From Hygrophila difformis (lineage: Eukaryota > Streptophyta > Magnoliopsida > Lamiales > Acanthaceae): a DNA stretch of 64,000 nucleotides. Shown here one piece after another: positions 1-11,258 of the stretch. Both the position numbers and the translations under genes were made by a program. Under the pieces are notes generated by a model. That model was given only the letters and a program-made list of their open reading frames with translations, did no database searches and was not told where the DNA came from. The stretch covers positions 20,369,073 through 20,433,072 of the forward strand of contig JAOANR010000015.1 in the NCBI GenBank assembly GCA_030278955.1, in the 5' to 3' direction. Position 1 is the first letter of the stretch, and every line of letters begins with the position of its first letter.

Positions 1-1331
1 GAGAGATTCCTGGTGTTTTAATTGGGGATGTATTCTTTTTCAGGATGGAATTGTGCGTTCTAGGGTTGCACGGCCAGCCCCAGGCAGGAATCGATTACGT
101 CCCGTCCAGCCAGAGCTCCAATGGGGAGCCAATTGCAACCAGTGTTATTGTCTCCGGAGGGTACGAGGACGACGAGGATGCCGGGGACGTTATAGTGTAC
201 ACAGGGCATGGTGGCCAGGACAAGAATAATAGACAGGTTGTGCACCAGAAATTGGAATGTGGGAATCTGGCACTGGAGAGGAGCATGAATTATGGAGTTG
301 AGGTAAGGGTTTTTCGTGGTTTCAAGTATGAAGGTAGTGCTAGTGGCAAGATATATGTTTATGATGGATTGTATAGGATAGTAGAGACTTGGTTTGATTA
401 TGGAAGGTCTGGATTTGGGGTTTTTAAGTTTAAGCTTGTCAGGATTGGGAATCAAGTGGAGATGGGCAGCGCAATGATGAAATTTGCTGCAAATTTAAGG
501 GTACGGCCTATGGAAGTACGTCCTCAGGGTTATGTTACGCTTGATTTATCCCGCAAAAGTGAGAACTTTCCGGTGTTTTATTACAATGATGTGGATGGAG
601 ATCATGATCCAATATACTATCAGTATCTTTCGACATCTATTTTCCCTCCTCATGTGATGGGTTGTGGGGCTAACAGTGGGTGTGAATGTGTTGGGGATTG
701 TCTTGAGGATTGCCTTTGTGCAAGGAGAAATGGTGGTCAGTTTGCATACGACTCGAATGGGATTTTGGTGAGGGGTAAGCCTCTGATTTTCGAATGTGGT
801 CCTGGCTGTCGGTGCTCCCCCACTTGCAAGAATCGTGTATCACAAAAGGGTATCAAGTATAGATTTGAAGTCTTTAGGTCTAGGGAGACAGGTTGGGGAG
901 TGAGGTCATTGGACTTGATCCAGGCCGGTTCTTTTATTTGTGAGTATGCTGGGGTTTTCCTTACTCGGGAGCAAGCACAGCTATTTACGATGAATGGCGA
1001 TAGTTTGATTTACCCTAGTCGCTTTTCTGCTAGATGGAAAGAATGGGGTAATTTATCTCAAGTGTTCTCTGACTATGTTTGTCCAGACTCTCCGTCAATA
1101 CCTCCATTGGATTTTGCGATGGATGTATCGAGAATGAGAAATGTAGCTTGCTACATGAGTCACAGTACCAGTCCAAATGTTATGGTGCAGCTCGTCTTGT
1201 ATGAGCACAATAATGTATCTTTTCCTCACATCATGTTGTTTGCTCTAGAGAATATTCCTCCTTTGAGAGAGCTCAGTATTGACTATGGGGTGCCTGATGA
1301 ATATACCGGAAAGCTTGCCATCTGCAATTAG
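1..1331 (+). CDS. SUVH2/9: SUVH2/SUVH9-like SRA-SET protein, 3' part (5' end off window)
   Basis: The reading frame is open from base 3 and stops at 1329-1331. The ATG at 45 is internal, because the codons before it (ending GDVFFFR) are the usual start of the SRA/YDG domain, so the N-terminus lies before base 1. Domains from residue 1 of the ATG: SRA (VYTGHGGQDK, NLALERSMNYGVEVRV, VYDGLYRIVETWFDYG) to about residue 150; Cys-rich pre-SET at about 206-265 (CGANSGCECVGDCLEDCLC, CGPGCRCSPTC); SET from about 272. The protein ends soon after SIDYG and lacks the CxCxxxxC post-SET segment, and the usual NHSC motif reads SHSTSPN. These traits mark the SUVH2/SUVH9 branch. In Arabidopsis those proteins lack detectable methyltransferase activity, bind methylated DNA and recruit Pol V in RNA-directed DNA methylation. 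The visible coding part has no introns. SUVH2 and SUVH9 cannot be told apart from this fragment. Confidence 0.95.
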   Translation, partial: EIPGVLIGDVFFFRMELCVLGLHGQPQAGIDYVPSSQSSNGEPIATSVIVSGGYEDDEDAGDVIVYTGHGGQDKNNRQVVHQKLECGNLALERSMNYGVEVRVFRGFKYEGSASGKIYVYDGLYRIVETWFDYGRSGFGVFKFKLVRIGNQVEMGSAMMKFAANLRVRPMEVRPQGYVTLDLSRKSENFPVFYYNDVDGDHDPIYYQYLSTSIFPPHVMGCGANSGCECVGDCLEDCLCARRNGGQFAYDSNGILVRGKPLIFECGPGCRCSPTCKNRVSQKGIKYRFEVFRSRETGWGVRSLDLIQAGSFICEYAGVFLTREQAQLFTMNGDSLIYPSRFSARWKEWGNLSQVFSDYVCPDSPSIPPLDFAMDVSRMRNVACYMSHSTSPNVMVQLVLYEHNNVSFPHIMLFALENIPPLRELSIDYGVPDEYTGKLAICN

Positions 1332-2225
1332 TTTATCATGTTGAGTTGGCTGGATTTTGAACCTGCTGTATAGCTTTTCAGGAAATCTGCACTAAGGTAT
1401 CTTGTATTTTCTGTATTTTGACTGTAATCTTTCTTCTTCTAACTACATATATGGGTTTAAATTTATAGTTTCTTTAGTTGTAAATGTCTCTAGTTGGATG
1501 TGAACTCATTTTAAATATGTTGCAACTAATTTATTTTGTGTTTATCAATCTGCTTTGCATTAATGACTGTGATCTCCTTGCCAATTTTTGTTTTTCTGAT
1601 GTATTCTTTCAAATAAGTCGAACATATTTGAGACTAACCCCTTGTTTGGATGGGCTTTTGATTTTTGGCTTCCGCTGAAGATAAAAATGCCATTTTTAAA
1701 ACAAAATTGTTCAAAAGAATTATTTTGTATAGAAGCAGAACCAAAGCAGCCCATCCAACCTATAAAAACCAGGCTTTCTGTGTCCCGGTGTACTTGTTCT
1801 TGTGGAATAAGTTCATAGGGAGGATGAGAGATGGATATTTGTGTCCCTTCATGGATCCGTAAGGAACTTTCTTGATATTTAGTTTAAAATGTTGGCAGTT
1901 TTTTTATGTTTCATAATAATATAACGTAAATGATTTGAGTTCTCTTCTAAAGGTGGATTAATACTGGACATGAGTTGTAAATAACTCTTTGTTAGGAGAT
2001 TGACAAATATGCTTGCTCCTTCCAGAAATAAACATGTTAAAAACCTTATGCTTAGTTTAAAGTATGGTGATTCTTGAGAGATTGAGGGGACTTATTACTT
2101 ATGCCTGGGCAAGAGTTTGAAAATGGGTATATTTTATGAGTGCTTTAAACTTCTTTTGTAGATATTATTATGATGCCAGGCATCCTACGCAAGGTGTAAC
2201 AAGAAAGGCCAGAATCAAATTTGTA
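1332..2225. other. 3' flank of the SUVH gene with a small inverted-repeat insertion
   Basis: AT-rich noncoding sequence holding the 3' UTR. An inverted pair at about 1643-1662 and 1743-1761 (GTTTGGATGGGCTTTTG facing CAGCCCATCCAACC) looks like a small MITE of about 120 bp; its target duplication is unclear. No further coding sequence is seen. Confidence 0.5.
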
Positions 2226-2484
2226 CTTCCTCCGTTCCTTTTTAAATGCTACGGACCCACATTTCACGCAATCCAATACACGTTTTTAATCATTCATAAC
2301 TCAAATTGTATACATGTAAAAATTTTGAAAATTTGATATTCTAAATCTATGCGATTAGACGAATCCAACAAGATCCCACTTGACTATATTTTATCTTATA
2401 TAACTGTATTAAAAAGTCGAATCAAAGTTACTCTATGAACAGTAACAAAATCTCAAATGTGCATTTAATAAGGAACGGAGGAAG
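2226..2484. mobile_element. Stowaway-type MITE 1
   Basis: A 259-bp element with terminal inverted repeats CTTCCTCCGTTCCTTTTTAA and TTAATAAGGAACGGAGGAAG, flanked by TA on both sides (2224-2225 and 2485-2486). The CTCCGT-type ends and TA duplication are the Stowaway (Tc1/mariner) signature. It has no coding capacity. Confidence 0.88.
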
Positions 2485-2671
2485 TATTTATGAGCGAAAT
2501 AGCAATTAGCAACTGAGTGTTTATGCTAGGATGTGGAAGTAGTGAAATTGAATTTGCATAGGAAAAAGTCCAATAATAGTTTTGAAGAAGAAACTAACTT
2601 TGAATTGGATTTTCCCACGTTATATTGAATAATCCCAGCCAACTAATATGGAGTACTACGTAAAAGTAATA

Positions 2672-2928
2672 CTCCATCCGTCTGCTTTAAAATGGCCACT
2701 TCGACTTTTCGTGGCTCGTTATTGTTCAACTTTAATTCAATATTATTGCAAGTATATAATAAAAAATAGTCAGGTGGGGTCTTTTTAAAGTCATCAAATC
2801 GTGTACTTTTAGAATATGCATTTTATATAGTAATTTTTTTCATGTACACATTTTGAGATATTAATTCTTAAACAAGTATATTGAACTACCGGCTCAGTCA
2901 AAAGTAGCTAGTTTAAAGTGGACAAAGG
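2672..2928. mobile_element. Stowaway-type MITE 2 (degenerate right end)
   Basis: A 257-bp element starting CTCCATCCGTCTGCTTTAAA after TA (2670-2671) and ending GTTTAAAGTGGACAAAGG before TA (2929-2930). The right end is diverged but the inverted match extends inward, and the length equals its two neighbours. Confidence 0.68.
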
Positions 2929-3311
2929 TAATAAAAGAATTAATACACATGCTACATTATACTATTAATGTTATTATTGTTGTTATTAATATTGTTTGCA
3001 AATCATAAATTTTCGTTGACAAAGTATTTGGATTTCTTTGCAATATAAATAGAACTCTGAACTAGATTTTAAAAAATAAATAAACTAAAATATGAGAAAT
3101 ATGATAGCTTTGGCCTTTGATTTGCATTTCATAAGAAAATTTAGTGAAATTTTGATTCACCTATCAGGTGACAAGGTATTTCAAATTTTGGTTTAAATTT
3201 ATTATATTAGTAATAATATATAATAGATCACTAATAAGTAATACCATATATATATACATATACATGCATATAAGTAATAAAGATTAAAATAAATAACTTT
3301 CAAGTGACATA

Positions 3312-3571
3312 CTACCTCTGTTTCCAAGAATGTGAAAGGTTTGGTGTTTTGACACTATTTATTATTCGACTTTGATTCACGTTTATACAGTAGTTGTAGT
3401 AGGAAAAACATAGTCAAGTGATATCTTGTTAGAATCGTCTCATCTTGTAGTTTTATAATATCAAATTCTTATAATTTTTACTTATACACAACGTGAGTTA
3501 TTAACAGTTAAAAATCTGCATCGGACTGCATGCCCAAATGGAATGTTGCTCATTCATGAAAACAGAGGAAG
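3312..3571. mobile_element. Stowaway-type MITE 3
   Basis: A 260-bp element with ends CTACCTCTGTTTCC and GAAAACAGAGGAAG, flanked by TA at 3310-3311 and 3572-3573. It is the third same-sized Stowaway element within 1.4 kb. Confidence 0.8.
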
Positions 3572-3717
3572 TATTTAATTTTAGATATAACCATTTTTGT
3601 TTTAAAAAATTCCGTGTTCTTTTTTGGCTGGTTTGAACTTTGAAATAAATGATAACTTACCTTTTCTGGATAGTACTCAACCATCCACCAATACAATAAA
3701 TACCTCATTTCATTCAT

Positions 3718-3720
<3 letters not shown>

Positions 3721-3748
<28 letters not shown>
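3721..3748. repeat. (TC)14 microsatellite
   Basis: Fourteen uninterrupted TC dinucleotides, read directly. About 45 bases later GTGGAGGAAGTATA resembles another Stowaway right end, but no matching left end was found. Confidence 0.95.
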
Positions 3749-3749
3749 A

Positions 3750-6700
3750 TGCCCAAAGCCAAACCCATAAAGTCATTAAACATAGTGGAGGAAGTATATC
3801 TTAAGTTAACACACAAACATGAATTGGGTTTGGTTAATCTAAGTAAAAAATTCTAAAAACCAAAACCTCCAAAACATTTAAATACTTGTAATTTAGTATT
3901 CGTATTCAACTGAAAGCCTTTTGTTAACTGAAAATTTATTACCATCCGAAAAGAATAATAGTAAATTACTTGTGAATCACACTAAAACCTAAAGATAGGG
4001 GGAGTTTTAAATTTATATTTTTTTTTCTATAAAAAAAAGCGAAAAAAAAAATAACTAGCTTACAAGGACTCAAAATTTCACCATCAATCTTGTGGCTTCT
4101 CATTGTTTGGTTGCTTTTTTACTTCTATCTGTCTTGCAATCCATTTGCTTCAATTCAGATTTCTTTGCATTTACTTTAACCTTTTAAGGCAAGTGTTGGA
4201 AATGTGATATGTTGATATCCTATTTGATTGTCTGTTAGAATAGGGTTTTGCATTCAACCTGATTTCTGCAATTTTTTTTATTTTTTTAAATATTAACATT
4301 CTAGATCTGATTTGTGTGGATTCCTGGTTAGATATTTCTCCATTTGATTCTATTTTTGTATTCCATCCATAATATAAAATGACTGTTCATAAGTGGGAAC
4401 ATTGTAATTTCTTCCAATTTCTAACACCACCAGATTTACTCCAGGCCACTAACTCTTATTGTCTTATTTGAAAATCTCTAATGTGGTGTATTGAAAGAAG
4501 GGTGGTTGAATACTTAAATGTTGGCTACAAGATTCGTTGAATGCAGAAAATTCTGAACTGTGAGTTTCAGCAATAACAAATTAGTTTTTGGAACGCGGGA
4601 AGATCCTTTGAGTTGAATTATAAACAAACTTTCTAAAATGCACCTAGTTTTTTTTCAATTTCAAATCTCTGCGACAGGTATTGCTTTCCTTATAGTCCTT
4701 TAATCCTTTCCTATGCAAGGAATATAAAGCCAATGCTTTAACAACCTCCAGTCATTGGCAATTTTGCTTGGTATTCGGCTTGAATTTTCTAAGTAGATTT
4801 TTTGAACTGTTACATTTAATTTAGATATCACATGTGGGATTGCACTTTCAACAAGAAGGTAATTCTTCTAAATCTTGTAGCAGAGTCAGTCATCAGTTAC
4901 AATTTGCTTTCCTCATGCAGCAGATAAAGCCTACAGTAATTGGGCCAACCTCGGTGGGATCGTTTTTTATCTTATGGGGTGCTTGGTTTTTGATGACTGG
5001 GGAGATATACTCTCCCTTTTTCATCAGAGACGTTTTGGTCTAGACTTTGCACACAACTATGCAAATAGCTCACTGAAAATCCTTCATGGTCATCACCGTT
5101 TGCCAGAAAGCAATTACAAGATGACCCCCACCGTGAATGCGAGAAGACTTTCTGATGCTGGCACACCTTAGTATTTTCAGCCTGTATAAATGAAATCAGT
5201 CTACCAAGTTTGTACAGGAAACATGGGCTTTGTTAAATGACATTTCCACCCTCTGAAATTACATACCCAGCCTTTTGCAGGGGAATTTTTCTGTCTTAAA
5301 GAAAAAATCAGAAAAAAAAAGAAACTGATTCGAAAAATGCCAGATTACATAATTCGAAAAATCAGAAATATTATTTTGTTGACGCAACCAAGTGTTGACT
5401 CGAAACAACCAAGGCAGGATCTTGGATGGTGAAGGTGTCAGGTATAACTTCCTTTGTAATGATTGGTTGCTGAAATAGGGTTGTATCCTTACAAATCAAA
5501 GATTATCAAAAGCATAGTTCTTTAGTTTATATTTGATCTTATTGTTTCTGTCTTTCTACATATGCATGCTTGTCAGTTGTCATTTTACTTGTGTGATTGT
5601 GATGAAATATAGATTATGATTTGCTTTTATCATGTACGAATGTGTTCGTGTAAATATATGATAGGATTATTTATGATGATTTAGTTTAAGCTTGCAAGTC
5701 TGAAGCAAGTACATTTGAGTTGAAATTGGGATGATGGTTAAATAATTAGTGAAGTACTGATTATCTTTTATATGTATGTTACAAGGCACGTTATGTTTGA
5801 TGGATTGTGTTTTTTTTTTTTATTTTAGAGTTGGTTATAAAAACAGTATATTTCAGAGGTTTTCTTTCTTGTCCTTGATTTGTCTCTTCAACTAATTTCA
5901 TTATCACGTGTTCACAAAATGTAAGCATTCATTGTTAGGAAATGTGTAGCTTTTTGTGTATAGCCAAACTATATGTGAGCAACATTTGAAATGGTTCAAC
6001 TTGCTGAAACATCTTGATGTAAGAAATGTTTCTGTAGCATTTACTTGTGCCATCTTCACATTGTCTAATTAATCAGTTCTTAGACTTTATGAGGCTGCAC
6101 AGGCGGCAACTGGGTGATTGTTCAGAATGAGGGTGGCCTTCGTACCCATTTATAAGATATGTGCAACATATTTCAATTTCCAGCTGCACGTTGCAGTCTG
6201 GAAAGAAGTCGTTTTGTCCTTTGAATATTTTTCCATAATGGTGATTTGTGAGACCCAACTTGCAATGTTGGAAAATTAGTTTGTTCTATTTCTTCTTTTC
6301 GGCTTATGCATTAGTCGATTATTTCTTTCAAGAAAAGGGTTTCGCATCTGTATTTCCAAAATCTGGTCGTGCATCAGACAAAATTTGCGGTGTAGAGGGG
6401 ATTGGGGCTTTGATTCTTACTGTCCCATATCATTAGAATCCAGAAATATGATTAGACTTCTCCAGTCCCACTGATCATGGTACATCAGGACTATAGTATA
6501 GACCGAACATCACCGAATTGAATAGACCTCCGACTACCTCCCCGGAGGAACAAGTCCACAAGAGTGACAGAGAAAGGGATAATCAGTCTGATACCTTATG
6601 GACACATAACAAAACTATTTGCTGTTACTCTGCCATCTTTTATTTTTTTTTTTCTCTGTATCCGCATTTTCATTCCCTCTTGAGCTCCGGTAGCCCATAT

Positions 6701-7150
6701 TCCACCGCTAGTGGTGCTTCTCGGTAGTTTGTAGTCAGATAATCGCACGACAACAATCCATATTCCATGCCCGTGGAACTTTGTGGATATCTAGCCCATT
6801 GCTCACAGATTTACCCATCCAACTTTCTCTGGTTAATTCGCAGATTGAATTGTATGCATTATATATGTAGTTGTTTGTCGCTCATTGAACAGGCCCGTGG
6901 AGAATTGAGCAATATAAATGCAATATATTTACACTTTTTTTTTTCTATTATTCACGGTTTAATTGAATGGATGTGCATGAATGTGTCCTGGCTGGGTATT
7001 TGATTATGAATGCATAGTGTTGAGTCCTGATGCCTCAGCTGACTTTGGGTTTGGATGATTTCTAATTCACGACATGTATTGAACACTCTATTTTCAATAT
7101 ATTATTACAAATAAGCATACTCCTGATCACTGTTTTATCGCATGCCGGTG
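3750..7150. other. Noncoding stretch, no gene recognised
   Basis: Only short overlapping open frames on both strands (longest about 78 codons), none with a recognisable motif. A less AT-rich patch near 4830-5170 has open frames of 65-69 codons in three overlapping registers, typical of chance or of a noncoding transcript. Homopolymer runs (for example T near 5810) are frequent. I see no RNA gene or transposon ends. Confidence 0.5.
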
Positions 7151-7154
7151 GTCT

Positions 7155-7300
7155 CTCTATGTTAAAATGGGCGAATATCTTTAAATTTAAGAACCCTATC
7201 GGTTTTTTGTCTCTCCGGTCTCTTTCTCACATGTGAAGAAGAGTCCGGTCGTGGGACGGAAGATTGATTTCCCAACTTCTGTTGATGATTGATTGTATGA
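7155..7300. repeat. Dispersed repeat, copy 1 (pairs with 8903-9060)
   Basis: Contains AAAATGGGCGAATATCTTTAA, AAGAACCCTATCGGTTTTT, AAGAGTCCGGTCG and GACGGAAGATTGATTT in the same order as the copy at 8903-9060. The AACCCTATCGGTTTTT core recurs a third time at about 8868-8883. Origin unknown; perhaps fragments of one older element split by the foldback insertions between them. Confidence 0.65.
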
Positions 7301-7398
7301 TGAAAATGACAGGCAACACCAACACTCCCTCCACTAAAGCCGACAACACATGCAATCTCTATGCTGAAATGGCGAATATCTTTGAATTAAAGAAATGT

Positions 7399-7767
7399 AA
7401 AATAGCCCTATTAGTCCTTTATCTATTTGTTTTCGACTAAATTGGTCCTTTTTTTTTGGAGACATAGTGATGCCAAGGTGTCGGCAAAGCGGGACATTCC
7501 TCATCGACCCAAATTCTTCCTTTTTTATATTATGACCAAATTTAGTTCTTTATATTTCTTAATCTCAGTTAAATTAGGCATTTTTTTATCATTTATGTGA
7601 ATAACTAATGCACATAAAAAAGGACTAAATTAGCTGAGATTAAGAAGCTTAGAGGACTAAAATTTGGCTGAGATTAAGAAACTTAGAGGACTAAATTGGG
7701 TCAGAATATAAAAAGGACGAATTTGGTCGAAATAAGTAGATAAAGGACGAAAATGACTATTTTTCCC
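7399..7767. mobile_element. Foldback element, copy 1 (MULE-like ends)
   Basis: The left arm reads AAAATAGCCCTATTAGTCC then TTTATCTATTTG, and the right arm is its approximate reverse complement, ending GACTATTTTTCCC. The arms run about 150 bp each, with a ca. 60-base intrusion in the left arm (7450-7510) containing GGTGTCGGCAAAGCGGGAC. GGGAAAAATAGTC-type ends followed by 'GTCCTTTATCTA' text resemble non-autonomous Mutator-like elements. No clear target duplication and no coding. Confidence 0.6.
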
Positions 7768-8604
7768 ATATAATATTTTATTAAAAAATTATAAAAATAA
7801 ATAATTAATGATCATGTTTTTGTTTTTTTTTTTTTGAATGCCTTTATGGCAATGTTCAAAAAAATATTTATTATGTTTTTAAAAAAAAATTCAAACCAAA
7901 GCAATTAAGAAAGAAATATTACAAATTTATACACACGAAATGAAACCGAATGTATATACAACCAACCAAATTATCACATAATATTTTTGTTCACAATATT
8001 TTCTTTTTCTTTAGCTATAAATGAGATGAATGGCGTTTTCCTTCATAATATTGGAATAACTTTTTTAACTTCTACGACTATATTTTTTTGAGATAAACAA
8101 AATGCAAATGTAAAAATAATTTTCTAAAAACATTCTTTACTCATACAGAAAAAAGAAAAAAAAATATACAAATTTTATCATCAGTACTCGAGTTAATTCT
8201 CTTTATTATGTTCCATATCAATATAAAGCAATATTATATAATTCTCAAAATATATCATTGATGTGAAGTTTACAACCCAAATATTAAAATATAGTCTATT
8301 AATTATAGGTTCATCCCACCTTAAATACAAAATATATTGTAATGATTTATATGATAAAGAATTTGACAATATTTTTTTTCTCAACCATTAATTACCAAAG
8401 TAATAATTATACACCTAAATGTATTTTATATCATTATATGTAATAAGCCTATTTTATGATTTGTGACACCACTTAATTAATTTCCCACATGTTTGAAATT
8501 TTAGTGGGATGCTTTTCTAAATTTAAATATATTTATTTTGAATATAAATAGGCGAAGAATATTTGAGTTTATATATTTATTTCATATTATTAGAGTGAGA
8601 AAAA
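7768..8604. other. Very AT-rich noncoding spacer
   Basis: Long A/T tracts and no open frame beyond about 63 codons. I see nothing functional here. It separates the two related foldback elements. Confidence 0.6.
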
Positions 8605-8860
8605 GGAGAAATAGCCATTTTCATCCTTTATTTATTTATTTTTCAAATACGTCTTTTTTTATATTCTTACCCAATTTAATCCTTTATGTTTTTTAATCTT
8701 AGCCAAACTAATCATTTTTGTCATTTATGTGGATAATTAATGCATAAAGGACTAATTTGACCGAGATTAATAAACATAAAGGACTAAATTGGGCCAGAAT
8801 ATCCAAAATGACAAATTTAGTCGAAACAAATAGATAAAGGACCAATAGGGCTTGTTTCCC
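8605..8860. mobile_element. Foldback element, copy 2 (related to 7399-7767)
   Basis: Left arm AAATAGCCATTTTCATCC, right arm ending GGACCAATAGGGCTTGTTTCCC, with the same internal phrases as copy 1 (a GGACTAAATTGGG-type segment, ATTTATGTG, AATTAATGCA). It lacks the 60-base intrusion of copy 1. Confidence 0.6.
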
Positions 8861-8902
8861 ATTAAAGAACCCTATCGGTTTTTGTGTCTTCTCACTCAAT
8901 AT

Positions 8903-9060
8903 CTATGCGAAAATGGGCGAATATCTTTTAATTAAGGAACCCTATCGGTTTTTGCCTTTTTTTTGGTTTCCTCACCGGTGAAAAAGAGTCCGGTCGTTGC
9001 AACCTCAACATTGGCATGCTTAGTTGGACGGGAGATTGATTTCTCGACTTTTGTTGGCAA
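8903..9060. repeat. Dispersed repeat, copy 2 (pairs with 7155-7300)
   Basis: AAAATGGGCGAATATCTTTTAA, AAGGAACCCTATCGGTTTTT, AAGAGTCCGGTCG, GACGGGAGATTGATTT in the same order as copy 1. It carries a segment absent from copy 1 (about 8998-9028, TTGCAACCTCAACATTGGC). Confidence 0.65.
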
Positions 9061-9239
9061 TGCATGCCAGTGCACACTACTGCTAGAGCCATCCATGTCA
9101 TTGTCCTAATTGAGTTGGATCGGCGAGTCGTTGATTCCCAGATGATCGCGGAAGTCATCCACGCCCATTTTTGAGACCTTATTTGTCATGGATAGAGGCC
9201 TATGTATGGAAACCCTATTATGATAAGCAAAATTGTCTT

Positions 9240-9716
9240 CTGCCTAGGGGTAACTAGATCCCAGATTTTAGCACATTTTATGGTGGACTCGAAAAGTCCA
9301 CAATTGAGATTGTTTGATGATTCATGGCCCTGGAGGTGGTCTAAAATGATTACCACAAGTTGCAGTTGTTCAGTTTATACCTTACTGGACCTGCATTCGA
9401 GTGGTGCATAAACCTGCTAGCCGGATCAGTAACCACTTGGCAGGAAATGGAACGTTTGCTCCATGATCGCTTTTACAATTTTGACCCAGATATCTCAACG
9501 GTTGACCAGGCTAATACTCGGCAGCAGCTGAATAAGTCAGTGGTCGATTTCATGGTGCAATTTTGCATGTTGAAATCGCAAGCCAAAACACAGTTACCTG
9601 AGCATGAGTATGTCACCATACTGAAGTTGAACCTGAATCCCATGCTCAAGGATCGTCTGTATGTGACTCATCCCAGGAGAGTGGGGGAATTGGTCGGCAA
9701 GGCCATTCAATAAATA
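9240..9716 (+). pseudogene. Ty3/gypsy gag fragment
   Basis: From 9360 the frame reads LTGPAFEWCINLL, TTWQEMERLLHDRF, QLNKSVVDFMVQFCMLKSQ and EHEYVTILKLNLNPMLKDRL, the usual order of a plant retrotransposon gag domain (Retrotrans_gag type). The start of the domain (PQLRLFDDSWPW, about 9298) is in another frame, so the gene is frameshifted. No zinc knuckle follows before pol. It is a relic together with the pol fragment downstream. Confidence 0.85.
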
Positions 9717-9796
9717 ACGAGAATCAGAGGACTTTGTTGGAGAACATAAAGAAAGAATAGGCTGAATATCAGCAGAAGAACAATCTTAAAGGTAAA

Positions 9797-11215
9797 GTGG
9801 GCCAGCCATTATCTGAGGCTAATGATTCTTTTGTTTTACTTGCAGATCAATTTTTGTTGTCCATGATGACCGAATTCCACGAAGCTATACAAGAACCTGA
9901 CTTTTCAGGTTTCTGTTTCTTAGCCCATATTAAATCCATTGTTTATAATAATGAAACAATCCCTACTACACCTGAATATCCAAATGAATTTTGTAGGATG
10001 TTAGAAAGAAACAATGATGTCTCTCCGAAAGATGTGCCCCCACCAATACAGGGCATTGAGCATCTCATCGACTTTGTTCCAGGAGCATCCATACCGAACA
10101 AACCAGCTTATCGGATGAATCCCGAAGAAAGGAAGGAAATCCAAAAGTAAGTTCAAGACTCGCTGGATAAAGGATGGGTTCGGGAGAGTCTTTCCCTATG
10201 TTGTGCCTATTCTGGTAGTTCATAAGAAAAATTGAACGTGGAGGATGTGCGTAGACTGCAGGGCAGTAAACGCAATAACCATTAAGTACTGCCATCCAAT
10301 TCCACGACTTGGTGACATGTTAGATGAACTAGGTGGATCCACTATCTTCTCGAAAATAGATCTCCACAGCGGGTACCACCAGATCAGAATGCAACCCGAT
10401 GACAAATGGAAAACAGCGTTCAAAACTAAGTTCGAGTTGTATGAATGGCTGGTGATGCCGTTCGGGCTCACCAACGCACCGTCTACGTTCAAGAGACTGA
10501 TGAGTGAGACTTTAAGAGCTTATATTCGAAAATTTATTGTTGTATACTTTGATGATATACTTGTTTACAGCAACTGTCTATCTGACCACATCTCACATGT
10601 TGAACAGGTTTTGGAGAAATTGTGTGGACCAAGTATACGCCAATATGGAAAAATGCACCTTATGTGTACCGGAGGCGATATTTCTGGGTTCTATTGTTAA
10701 TAAGAAAATATTAACGTGGATGCGTCCACGATTACTGCCATAACTGAATGGAAGTCACCTACCTCCGTGTATGAAATAATAAGCTTCATTGGGTTATGTG
10801 GGTTTTTTTTCGAAGAGTCGTCCCACAGTTCAGTATCATCGTGGCACCCCTGACTACATTACTAAAGAAGGGAATTACAAGTGGGGGATTACATAAGTAA
10901 AGGCTTTTGAGGATTTAAAGGACAAACTGACCCATGCTCCAGTCCTAGCACTACCTAATTTTGACTATCTATTTGAGATCGAATGTGATGCGTCGGGAAC
11001 GGGATGTGGGGGCAGTTCTGATACAAGAAGGCGGCTAGTGGCCTACCATAGCAAAAAGTTCTTAAGAGCTCAGCTAAACTACACTTGTGATAAGGAGCTG
11101 TTGGCTGTAGTTAGGGCACTGAAAACATGGCAGAATTATTTAAGAGGTCGCGAAATTATACTCCATATGGACCATGACACATTGAAGCACATCCAATCAC
11201 ATGATTAAGTAGGCA
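9797..11215 (+). pseudogene. Ty3/gypsy pol fragment (reverse transcriptase and RNase H)
   Basis: Reverse transcriptase is readable in pieces: DVPPPIQGIEHLIDFVPGA and KPAYRMNPEE (from about 10036), then from 10245 DCRAVNAITIKYCHPIPRL, FSKIDLHSGYHQIRM, WLVMPFGLTNAPSTF and the catalytic YFDDILVYS. RNase H text follows in shifting frames (about 10900-11200: FEIECDASG, VAYHSKKFL, NYTCDKELLAV). Stops and frameshifts lie between segments (10148-10150, about 10698). Protease lies upstream or is lost; integrase is missing, cut off at the LTR junction at 11258. The RT text looks chromovirus-like, but the clade call is tentative. Confidence 0.9.
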
Positions 11216-11258
11216 ACATGACAGGTGGAGTGGATTTCTGGAAACATTTCTTATGTGA

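Noticed and set aside
45..47. ATG as the start of the SUVH protein
   Set aside because: The frame is open upstream to the window edge and encodes the conserved beginning of the SRA domain.
4834..5171. Possible small protein genes
   Set aside because: Overlapping frames on both strands with no motif or splice context.
8928..9158. Minus-strand 76-codon frame
   Set aside because: It lies within the dispersed repeat and is not kept open in the other copy.
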